Source: SXRF01 sp964624555
GTDB taxonomy: Bacteria > Pseudomonadota > Alphaproteobacteria > Rickettsiales > SXRF01
Reading direction: 5' to 3'
Assembly: GCA_964624555.1 (NCBI GenBank)
Contig: CAZUXB010000026.1
Coordinates: forward strand, 1 to 29,904
Length of the DNA: 29,904 nt
Within the stretch, counting starts at the first letter, position 1, and every line of letters starts with the position of its first letter. Under the pieces are notes generated by a model, which did no database searches, was not told the origin of the DNA, and was given only the letters and a program-made list of their open reading frames with translations. The translations under genes were made by a program, and so were the position numbers. Shown in pieces: positions 1-6,161 of this stretch.

Positions 1-98
1 TCCTGTGCATAACAGCAGTAACATATATGTATAAATAATTAGTTAATCAGCTATAAACTAAAATTCTCCCTCACCCTAACTGCTAGGGAGGGGTTGTT
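1..98. other. Non-coding stretch 3' of the PEBP pair with a remnant of palindrome family A
   Basis: No convincing coding sequence is seen. Bases 66-93 look like the two outer arms of the family A palindrome joined directly: a CCCTCACCCTAAC-like left arm and the right arm GCTAGGGAGGGG (82-93), which is identical to the last 12 bases of the copy at 3015-3096. Both internal hairpins are missing. The remainder is AT-rich. On the minus strand this lies directly after the second PEBP gene and might weakly terminate it, but there is no U-tract, so I do not call a terminator. Confidence 0.5.
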
Positions 99-137
99 TC
101 ACTTCACGTAATTGGAAAAAGTTCCCACTATCTCACC
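98..137. repeat. 40-bp exact direct repeat, copy 1 (3' end of PEBP paralogue)
   Basis: Bases 98-137 and 755-794 are identical over 40 bp, covering the stop codon and last 12 codons of each PEBP gene. The bodies of the genes are only moderately similar. The repeat probably reflects the tandem duplication kept alike by recombination or gene conversion. Confidence 0.85.
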
Positions 138-752
138 TTTGGCAAGCGCATGCTTTTCAAGCTCTTCTACTACTTCCTGAGGTTTATTTATTTGACCTTT
201 GATTATTGGTGCATCTAGGGCATAGACCACGAAATGGTAGCTGTGTATTTTTGCGTCGTTAAATGGTGGGCATGGGCCATCATAACCTGCAAAATTATAT
301 TTGGGTTTATCAGGGCTTAAATCGGCATAGTCATTGAAAAGCGGAATCCCAGGGATGGCACGTTTATTGTGTCCTTCTTGTATATCACTAGGAATAACCG
401 GATAACCGATCAATACCCAGTGGTAAAAAATCCGGCGTGGTGCATTTTCAGGAATTACCTTACCTTCCTTGTTAGCATCGGCAAGATCTACCGGAACATC
501 GGCATCATACATGACTATAGCAATATCTTTCGTGCCAGTGGGAATTCCATGCCATGCTAATTCTGGGCTGGTATTCGCGGCAGGCATCGTCTTGCCTTTA
601 CCGTCACGCATGCAGTAGGCATATTTTTCAGGGATAGGCTTATCCCCCTGAATGCTGGATGAGGTAACGACTAATTTTGTTACCCCCGCAGAGGCAATGC
701 TTGATGCCAGACAAGCCACGGCAAATATACTAGCGCAGGTAGCGAATTTCAT
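99..752 (-). CDS. Secreted YbhB/YbcL-family (PEBP) protein, second of a tandem pair
   Basis: 217 aa. The N-terminus MKFATCASIFAVACLASSIASA is a clear Sec signal peptide with likely cleavage after the AxA-type site near residue 22, so the protein should be periplasmic or exported. The PEBP fold signatures are present in order: SPELAWHGIP and a DADVP strand, then YHWV, then GPCPP followed by HSYHF and VYALD. These build the ligand-binding pocket of the Raf-kinase-inhibitor-like YbhB/YbcL family, whose bacterial role is poorly defined. The start lies 3 nt after the stop of its paralogue at 756-1418, so the two are almost certainly co-transcribed. The last 12 codons are nearly identical at DNA level to those of the paralogue. 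No enzyme activity is implied. Confidence 0.93.
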   Translation of the reverse strand: MKFATCASIFAVACLASSIASAGVTKLVVTSSSIQGDKPIPEKYAYCMRDGKGKTMPAANTSPELAWHGIPTGTKDIAIVMYDADVPVDLADANKEGKVIPENAPRRIFYHWVLIGYPVIPSDIQEGHNKRAIPGIPLFNDYADLSPDKPKYNFAGYDGPCPPFNDAKIHSYHFVVYALDAPIIKGQINKPQEVVEELEKHALAKGEIVGTFSNYVK

Positions 753-754
753 AC

Positions 755-794
755 TTCACTTCACGTAATTGGAAAAAGTTCCCACTATCTCACC
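755..794. repeat. 40-bp exact direct repeat, copy 2 (3' end of PEBP paralogue)
   Basis: This is the second copy of the 40-bp identity described at 98-137. Recombination between the copies would delete the downstream paralogue while leaving one intact gene. Confidence 0.85.
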
Positions 795-1418
795 CATCGC
801 CACGGTGTGGGCTTCGATCTCGGCCATTACATCCTTGGCGTTGGAGCCATCGCGGGCCTTAAGTTCCGGTATGTCCAGCGCCCGCACCTGGAAATGGTAA
901 TGGTGCAGCTTGGGATCATTAAACGGCGGGCACGGGCCGTCATACCCGCGGAAGGCGGCAGGTTGTTTATCTTTAAAGAATCCAGCGAAATCATTGACCA
1001 TCAGCTTGCTGCCGCTTAGGCTTTTGCCGTTGCCTTCAAGCATTTTGCTGGCTTTGGCTGGCAGCGCGGTGGTCACCCAGTGGTAGAATTTCATGCGCGG
1101 CATATTTTCGTCCAAGGTTTTGCCGACTTTATTCACATCGTCAAACACGGTTGGAACATCGGGATCGAACGAAACGATGGCAAATGATTTGGTGGTATCC
1201 GGTGCACCGCTCCATTCAAGCTGCGGGCTGATATTGCCGCCGGGTTTGGTCTTATCCTTGCCATCAGCGGTGCAATAGGAGAATTTCGGGTCGATCGCAG
1301 CGCCATTCTGGATGCTGGTCGAGGTGACGGTAAGGCTTGCCACCGGCGCTTGCGCCAGCGCAAAAGATGATATCAAACAGGATGTTATAAAAAGGCTTGC
1401 GGCTAATGCGTGTTTCAT
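756..1418 (-). CDS. Secreted YbhB/YbcL-family (PEBP) protein, first of a tandem pair
   Basis: 220 aa with signal peptide MKHALAASLFITSCLISSFALA and likely cleavage before QAPVAS. PEBP motifs: SPQLEWSGAPDTT, DPDVP, YHWV, GYDGPCPPFNDPKLHHYHF and RALD. It is clearly paralogous to the downstream gene at 99-752, with the same length, motif order and GEIVGTFSNYVK ending. A strong purine-rich Shine-Dalgarno (AAGGGGGG, five bases before the ATG, about 1424-1431 on the minus strand) supports this start. It is the promoter-proximal member of the pair, divergent from nfu across about 110 bp. The GC content is visibly higher than in the second copy, so the two have diverged in composition while keeping an identical 3' end. 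Confidence 0.93.
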   Translation of the reverse strand: MKHALAASLFITSCLISSFALAQAPVASLTVTSTSIQNGAAIDPKFSYCTADGKDKTKPGGNISPQLEWSGAPDTTKSFAIVSFDPDVPTVFDDVNKVGKTLDENMPRMKFYHWVTTALPAKASKMLEGNGKSLSGSKLMVNDFAGFFKDKQPAAFRGYDGPCPPFNDPKLHHYHFQVRALDIPELKARDGSNAKDVMAEIEAHTVAMGEIVGTFSNYVK

Positions 1419-1493
1419 AAATACCCCCCTTAAAAGTTTTGCTTAAAATGACAATAGCAATTGAATTTTATAACTCCAAGCCCTATTTATAGC

Positions 1494-1521
1494 TAGCAAC
1501 TAGTAACTAGCAACCGGTAAC
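1494..1521. repeat. 7-bp tandem array (4 units) upstream of nfu
   Basis: Four consecutive heptamers TAGCAAC, TAGTAAC, TAGCAAC, CGGTAAC end 9 bases before the nfu ATG. The array occupies the place where a ribosome binding site would be expected, and no standard Shine-Dalgarno is visible. A similar four-unit heptamer array of different sequence lies inside mnmE (20043-20070). Confidence 0.75.
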
Positions 1522-1530
1522 TAAATCATT

Positions 1531-2079
1531 ATGTTCATACAAACTGAAGCAACACCCAATCCGCTGACCCTGAAATTCATTCCCGGTGTAGCAGTACTCG
1601 AAAGCGGCACCGCTTTTTTCACCAGCGCTGAGGATGCGACCATTTCGCCGCTGGCTGTTGAATTATTCGCCATTGATGGTGTAACTGCGATATTTTTAGG
1701 CAGTGATTTCGTTACCGTAACCAAAGACGAAAACAGCGAGTGGGGAATTTTGAAAGCCCCGATACTTACCACCATCATGGATTTTTTTGTTGCCAAAAAA
1801 CCGGTGATGCTTTCGGCCAAAAAAGAAGCGGCGGCTGGCAGTGAAAATGATTCCGATATTGTAAAACAGATCCGCGAGCTCATCGACACCCGCGTGCGCC
1901 CGGCTGTGGCGCAGGATGGCGGCGACATCATCTATCGCGGCTTCGAGGACGGCATCGTGCAACTCGAGCTGCACGGCTCCTGCTCCGGCTGCCCAAGCTC
2001 AACCATCACCCTCAAAAACGGCATCGAGAATATGCTGAAACACTACATACCCGAAGTCGTTGCGGTGGAGGCGGTCTAA
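1531..2079 (+). CDS. nfu: NifU/Nfu-type Fe-S cluster scaffold or carrier protein
   Basis: 182 aa, the usual length for the two-domain Nfu family. Residues 1-85 form the Nfu_N domain, starting with MFIQTEATPNPLTLKF, the hallmark of mitochondrial and alphaproteobacterial Nfu. Residues about 108-182 form the NifU C-terminal domain with the cluster-binding CSGC (Cys151, Cys154) and the preceding RPAVAQDGGDI motif. The expected role is to receive and hand on a 4Fe-4S cluster to client enzymes in the cytoplasm. The stop TAA overlaps the secF ATG by one base (TAATG), which implies translational coupling. No good Shine-Dalgarno precedes the ATG; a heptamer array sits there instead. The grxD gene for another Fe-S delivery factor is in the same window but not adjacent. 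Confidence 0.95.
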   Translation: MFIQTEATPNPLTLKFIPGVAVLESGTAFFTSAEDATISPLAVELFAIDGVTAIFLGSDFVTVTKDENSEWGILKAPILTTIMDFFVAKKPVMLSAKKEAAAGSENDSDIVKQIRELIDTRVRPAVAQDGGDIIYRGFEDGIVQLELHGSCSGCPSSTITLKNGIENMLKHYIPEVVAVEAV

Positions 2080-3014
2080 TGTCATTTACGATTTTTCCGC
2101 ATAAACCGAATGTTAATTTCATGGGCCGGCGCTGGGTCGGTTTTGCATTTTCCATTGCTTTGACTCTGGCTTCGATTGGCCTGTTCGTCACCAAGGGCCT
2201 CAACCTCGGCATTGATTTCACCGGCGGTATTCTGATGGAAATAAACACCGAGGAAGTGGCCGACCTCGCCAAGCTGCGCGAAGTGCTCGGCAACCAGGGT
2301 TTTGGCGAGATTTCGCTGCAGAATATTGGTGATATCAAGGCCGGGAAAGATGTGATGATCCGCATCCAGGTTTCTGATACCGACAACCAGTCGGTTATCG
2401 TGAACAAGGTAAAATCAATACTTGCCGAGCATGTAAGCAGCAAGATCGACTACCGCAAGATTGATTATGTCGGCCCTACCGTAGGCCGCGAGCTCATCGA
2501 ATCGGGCATTTACGCCGTGCTATCGGCCTTCGCCTGCATCATGCTCTATGTCTGGTTCCGCTTCGAGTGGCAATATGGCGTGGGCGCGATATTAGCCCTC
2601 GTGCATGACAGCATTATGATCATCGGTTTCTTTGCTTTAACCCGCCTTGAATTCGGCCTTACCGCTGTTGCCGCCATCCTCACCATTGTCGGTTACTCCA
2701 TCAACGATTCGGTGGTTATCTATGACCGCATCCGCGAAAATATGCGCCGCTTCAAGAAAATGCCGATCTCGGAACTGCTCAATATGAGCATCAATGACAC
2801 GCTCTCGCGCACGGTGCTAACCGCCTCCACCACCCTCCTCGCCTCCATCGCCTTGCTGGTTTATGGCGGCGAGGTCATCCGCGCCTTCTCCGCGGCGATG
2901 GTGTTTGGCGTGGTCATCGGAACCTATTCTTCCATCTTTATCTCCGCCCCGACCCTGATTTACCTGAACCTGCGCGAAGGTACGGAAGTAAAAAGCAAGG
3001 TTGAGGCTGCATAA
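2079..3014 (+). CDS. secF: Protein translocase subunit SecF
   Basis: 311 aa, typical for SecF. It is an inner-membrane RND-type subunit that works with SecD to use proton motive force for late steps of Sec export. An N-terminal membrane helix (about 18-38) is followed by the GIDFTGG motif (44-50), a periplasmic domain, GPTVGRELIESG, and five more membrane helices containing ALVHDSIMIIGFF and the conserved GYSINDSVVIYDRIREN. It overlaps nfu by one base. SecD and YajC, which often precede secF, are not in the window, so secD must lie elsewhere or be missing. The gene ends exactly where a family A palindrome begins. Confidence 0.97.
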   Translation: MSFTIFPHKPNVNFMGRRWVGFAFSIALTLASIGLFVTKGLNLGIDFTGGILMEINTEEVADLAKLREVLGNQGFGEISLQNIGDIKAGKDVMIRIQVSDTDNQSVIVNKVKSILAEHVSSKIDYRKIDYVGPTVGRELIESGIYAVLSAFACIMLYVWFRFEWQYGVGAILALVHDSIMIIGFFALTRLEFGLTAVAAILTIVGYSINDSVVIYDRIRENMRRFKKMPISELLNMSINDTLSRTVLTASTTLLASIALLVYGGEVIRAFSAAMVFGVVIGTYSSIFISAPTLIYLNLREGTEVKSKVEAA

Positions 3015-3096
3015 CCCCCTCTCTAACTCTCCCCCGCAAGCGGGGGAGAGGACTTTAGAATTCCCTCTCCACGCAGTGGGGAGGGCTAGGGAGGGG
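3015..3096. repeat. Palindromic element family A, copy 1 (between secF and obgE)
   Basis: This 82-bp element starts immediately after the secF TAA. It has three stems: a perfect 11-bp hairpin (CTCTCCCCCGC, AA loop, 3027-3050), a 10-bp hairpin with one mismatch (3063-3085), and outer arms 3016-3026 with 3086-3096 pairing at 9 of 11. The fold is a three-way junction or cruciform. The obgE stop codon (3086-3088, read on minus) and its last residues lie inside it. Similar copies are at 5102-5183 and 27978-28062. Confidence 0.9.
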
Positions 3097-4093
3097 TTTC
3101 TTCCCTGCTCTTATCGATAACCTTGAGCATCTCGCGCAGGAGTGGCTTTACGCCATCGCCGGTTACGCCCGATATATTCCATATCTTGCGTTTGCTGGCT
3201 TTTTTGAGGGCGGCGGATTTTTCTTTTATTTCGTCCTCGGTCAGCGCGTCGCATTTATTGAGCGCGATTATCTCGTCCTTGGCGTAGAGTTCCTTGCTGT
3301 ATTTTTTAAGTTCCTTGCGGATGGTTTTGTACGCATCCACCACATCGTCCTGCGTACCGTCGATAAGGTGCAAAAGCACTCCCGCCCGCTCCACATGGCC
3401 AAGGAACTTAAGCCCCAGTCCAACCCCCTCAGAGGCTCCTTCGATTAGTCCTGGAATATCCGCAAGTACGAATTCGCGCTGATCAACATAGACCACGCCG
3501 AGTTGCGGCGTAAGGGTGGTGAATGGATAGTCGGCAATTTTGGGTTTAGCGCGTGAAACGGCGGCGAGGAAGGTCGATTTCCCGGCATTGGGAAGGCCGA
3601 GCAACCCAGCATCAGACATGAGTTTTAACTTAAGCCACAACCAATGTTCCTCCCCTTCGCCGCCGGGTGTGGCAATGCGCGGCGCTTGATTGGTCGAGGA
3701 TTTGAAGCACTGGTTGCCAAGCCCGCCCTTGCCGCCTTCGGCAAGTTTTATTTTCTGTCCGACTGCGGTTAGGTCGGCTATCACCGTTTCCTTATCCTCG
3801 GCGATGATCTGGGTGCCTACGGGGAGTTTTATGATGAGGTCATCGGACGAGGCGCCGGTGCAGTTGCTGCCCATGCCATTCTGGCCTTTTTTGGCTTTAA
3901 AATGCTGCTGGTAGCGGAAATCGATCAGCGTGTTCAGCCCGCCGACACATTCGGCGATCACGCTGCCGCCGTCGCCGCCATTCCCGCCGTCCGGGCCGCC
4001 ATCGGGGATGAATTTCTCGCGCCGGAAACTGACGCAGCCAGCTCCGCCATCGCCGCTACGGATGTATATTTTTGCTTCATCAAGGAATTTCAC
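3086..4093 (-). CDS. obgE: GTPase ObgE/CgtA
   Basis: 335 aa. The N-terminal Obg domain (1-158) is glycine-rich, with GDGGAG, DGGPDGGNGGDGG and GGKGGLGNQ. The GTPase domain has G1 GLPNAGKST (166-174), G3 DIPGL (212-216), G4 NKCD (279-282) and G5-like ISG (307-309). It is an essential GTPase associated with the 50S subunit in ribosome maturation and stress control. It lacks the extra C-terminal extension found in some Obg proteins, which is usual for this length. It lies 14 nt after the small lipoprotein gene on the same strand. The stop codon and the final Thr-Pro-Pro are encoded by the right arm of a family A palindrome, so the C-terminal tail may have been set by the insertion. Confidence 0.97.
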   Translation of the reverse strand: MKFLDEAKIYIRSGDGGAGCVSFRREKFIPDGGPDGGNGGDGGSVIAECVGGLNTLIDFRYQQHFKAKKGQNGMGSNCTGASSDDLIIKLPVGTQIIAEDKETVIADLTAVGQKIKLAEGGKGGLGNQCFKSSTNQAPRIATPGGEGEEHWLWLKLKLMSDAGLLGLPNAGKSTFLAAVSRAKPKIADYPFTTLTPQLGVVYVDQREFVLADIPGLIEGASEGVGLGLKFLGHVERAGVLLHLIDGTQDDVVDAYKTIRKELKKYSKELYAKDEIIALNKCDALTEDEIKEKSAALKKASKRKIWNISGVTGDGVKPLLREMLKVIDKSREETPP

Positions 4094-4107
4094 AGGGAAC
4101 TCATATT

Positions 4108-4425
4108 TTATTCGAACCCTGCACCTAACCCGATATCTTTAAACGTACCAGTGTCTTTTGATGCGGCATAAGAGAAGCGGCAGTAGGTAAAACCTTCGTT
4201 CCAGGCTTGTTTATACTGGTCATTGGCGGCCATCTCCGGGCGCTTTTTCAAGCCGTAGGCGAGTTTGTCCAGCCAGTAACCTTCGGCTGAAACACCGCTG
4301 TCGCAGCCATCTTCCCAGCCGAGCTTATATTCCGGCGGCCCTTGCGGGTCGATCATCATAAGGCCGGACGGGCGGCAGGCAGAAAGCGCCAGTGAGAGGA
4401 TGAGCAGGGCAATGTTTTTTTTCAT
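4108..4425 (-). CDS. Small hypothetical lipoprotein
   Basis: 105 aa. The N-terminus MKKNIALLILSLALSAC is a type II signal peptide with lipobox LSAC and acylated Cys17. The mature part is about 88 residues with two further cysteines (GWEDGCDSG and FTYCRF), which could form a disulfide. The pattern of repeated Trp/Tyr-Gly segments (YKLGWEDG, QAWNEGF) resembles small uncharacterised lipoproteins I associate with alphaproteobacteria, but I do not recognise a named family and assign no function. It is the first gene before obgE, with a 14-nt gap. An extended -10 promoter directly precedes it and would give an almost leaderless transcript. Confidence 0.8.
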   Translation of the reverse strand: MKKNIALLILSLALSACRPSGLMMIDPQGPPEYKLGWEDGCDSGVSAEGYWLDKLAYGLKKRPEMAANDQYKQAWNEGFTYCRFSYAASKDTGTFKDIGLGAGFE

Positions 4426-4433
4426 AATAGGTT

Positions 4434-4439
4434 ATTATA
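4434..4439 (-). promoter_or_regulatory. Candidate extended -10 promoter for the lipoprotein-obgE unit
   Basis: Read on the minus strand the sequence is TGCTATAAT, a perfect TATAAT with the TGn extension. No good -35 lies at 16-18 bp, which is acceptable for an extended -10. The predicted start point is only 1-3 nt from the ATG at 4425, so the message may be leaderless. Confidence 0.45.
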
Positions 4440-4482
4440 GCATATATTTTCTGCCAGAAAACCTAAATTAAAACTTAATTTA

Positions 4483-4511
4483 TTGAATATTAGGGAAACT
4501 CGCTGTATAGA
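4483..4511 (+). promoter_or_regulatory. Candidate sigma70-type promoter for prfC
   Basis: TTGAAT (4483-4488), a 17-bp spacer and TATAGA (4506-4511), each matching four of six consensus positions. The predicted start point near 4518 is a few bases before the prfC ATG at 4521, and there is no Shine-Dalgarno close to the ATG. Confidence 0.4.
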
Positions 4512-4520
4512 CGCGGCTCT

Positions 4521-6161
4521 ATGAGCGAAAAACCTTACAGTAACCGCCGCACATTTGCGATCATTTCGCATCCCGATGCCGGTAAAACCACCCTGACTGA
4601 AAAGCTCCTGCTTTTCGGTGGCGCGATCCATCTGGCGGGGGCGGTGAAAGCCAAGAAAGGCGGCCAGTCTGCGCGCTCAGACTGGATGGCGATTGAGCAG
4701 CAGCGCGGTATCTCGGTCACGGCTTCGGTCATGACCTTCGAATATGGCAAAAACACGGTAAACCTGCTCGATACCCCCGGCCACAAGGACTTTTCCGAGG
4801 ATACTTACCGCACCCTGACTGCTGTAGACTCCGCGGTGATGGTGCTGGACGGAGCAAAAGGTATTGAAGAACAAACACTTAAGCTGTTTGAGGTGTGCCG
4901 CCTGCGCGATACCCCGGTCATCACTTTTATCAATAAGATGGATAGAGAAACAAGAGAACCATTTGAATTATTAGATGAAATCGAGCAAAGACTGTCCCTC
5001 GATGTCTGCCCCATCACCTGGCCGATCGGCATGGGCGAGCGCTTCCGCGGCTGCTATAATTTAGTAACTGATACACTATACTTATTTGAACCAGGGGCTG
5101 GCCCCCTCTCTAACCCTCCCCCGCAAGCGGGAGAGGGAACAAGAATATCCCCTCTCCACGAAATGGGGAGGGCTAGGGAGGGGATATTCTCCGGCGCGGA
5201 AGACCCGGCGCTCGATGAGCATATTCCCGCCACTGAACTGAGCAAATTCCGCGAGGAAGTGGCCATGGTAAAAGCCATCTACCCGCCCTTTAACCGCGAG
5301 CATTATCTGGAGGGGCATTTGACCCCAGTGTTCTTTGGCAGCGCGGTGAATAATTTTGGCGTACGCGAGTTGCTGGAGGCTCTCTGCGAATATGCGCCCT
5401 CTCCGCGCATCCAGGCGGCCAGCCCGCGCAATATCGAGCCTTCCGAGCCTAAATTTACCGGCTTCGTTTTCAAAATTCAGGCCAATATGGATAAGAACCA
5501 CCGCGACCGCATCGCCTTCGTGCGCATCTGTTCCGGCAAATATACACGTGGCATGAAAGTGTTGCATGTGCGCAGCGGCAAAACCGTGGCCCTTAACAAT
5601 CCGGTACTGTTCCTCGCGCGTGAACGTGAGCTGGCTGAAGAAGCGTACGCCGGCGATATTCTGGGTATTCCCAACCACGGTAACTTACATATCGGCGATG
5701 CCATCACCGAGGGCGAGCAGCTTAAATTCAGCGGTATACCGAGCTTCGCACCCGAACTGTTCCAACGTGTGCGGCTTGATGACCCGCTTAAATCCAAGCA
5801 ATTAAAAGCGGCTTTGGAACAGCTTTCCGAAGAAGGCGCGTCACAGATATTCAAACCGCTCGATGGCTCAAGCTGGATAATCGGCGTGGTGGGGCAACTC
5901 CAGTTCGACGTTATTGCTTCAAGATTACTTAGTGAATATGGCGTGCGCGGAAGTTTTGAAGCGGTGCCTTACACTAACGCGCGCTGGGTGAAAGCAAAAA
6001 CACCGGAAAAACTTCAGGAATTCGCCGATAAGAATAAATACAACGCCGCTGAGGATGGTTCCGGAGCGCTTACCTACCTTGCCCCCAACGCCTGGCATTT
6101 AGAGCGCATCGCCAAGGATTTCCCTGATGTTGAATTTCTCAGGACCCGCGAATATCACTGA
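4521..6161 (+). CDS. prfC: Peptide chain release factor 3, with in-frame palindromic insertion
   Basis: 546 aa. It is a translational GTPase that recycles RF1/RF2 from the ribosome after termination. G1 SHPDAGKTT (16-24), the G2 region around QRGISVTASV, G3 DTPGH (84-88) and G4 NKMD (138-141) are intact. The C-terminal RF3 domains are complete through the REYH end. Residues 195-221 (27 aa, Pro/Gly/Arg-rich, PLSNPPPQAG...GRAREG) are exactly the translation of a family A palindrome at 5102-5183. They interrupt the normally continuous run from LYLFEPGAG to IFSGAEDPALD, and removing them gives about the size of typical RF3 (near 529 aa in E. coli). The flanking segments 4925-4990 and 5055-5096 use AT-rich codons (AGA, TTA) unlike the rest. 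The 3' end overlaps the convergent SDR gene by 7 bp. Confidence 0.97.
   Translation: MSEKPYSNRRTFAIISHPDAGKTTLTEKLLLFGGAIHLAGAVKAKKGGQSARSDWMAIEQQRGISVTASVMTFEYGKNTVNLLDTPGHKDFSEDTYRTLTAVDSAVMVLDGAKGIEEQTLKLFEVCRLRDTPVITFINKMDRETREPFELLDEIEQRLSLDVCPITWPIGMGERFRGCYNLVTDTLYLFEPGAGPLSNPPPQAGEGTRISPLHEMGRAREGIFSGAEDPALDEHIPATELSKFREEVAMVKAIYPPFNREHYLEGHLTPVFFGSAVNNFGVRELLEALCEYAPSPRIQAASPRNIEPSEPKFTGFVFKIQANMDKNHRDRIAFVRICSGKYTRGMKVLHVRSGKTVALNNPVLFLARERELAEEAYAGDILGIPNHGNLHIGDAITEGEQLKFSGIPSFAPELFQRVRLDDPLKSKQLKAALEQLSEEGASQIFKPLDGSSWIIGVVGQLQFDVIASRLLSEYGVRGSFEAVPYTNARWVKAKTPEKLQEFADKNKYNAAEDGSGALTYLAPNAWHLERIAKDFPDVEFLRTREYH
5102..5183. repeat. Palindromic element family A, copy 2 (inside prfC coding sequence)
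   Basis: This 82-bp element is nearly identical in layout to 3015-3096: CCCCCTCTCTAAC at the left end, a central CCCGC-AA-GCGGG hairpin, a second CCCTCTCCACG...TGGGGAGGG hairpin, and GCTAGGGAGGGG at the right end. It is read through in frame with no stop codon. Only some of its six frames are open, so selection for an open frame and orientation is implied. Confidence 0.93.

Noticed and set aside
3015..3096. Family A palindromes as intrinsic terminators
   Set aside because: The hairpins are strong and lie between convergent genes, but no run of T follows on either strand, and a copy is read through inside prfC.
5082..5678. Long open frame of 198 codons on the minus strand within prfC
   Set aside because: It is antisense to a gene with intact RF3 motifs, its protein shows no domain features, and GC-rich codon periodicity easily opens such frames.
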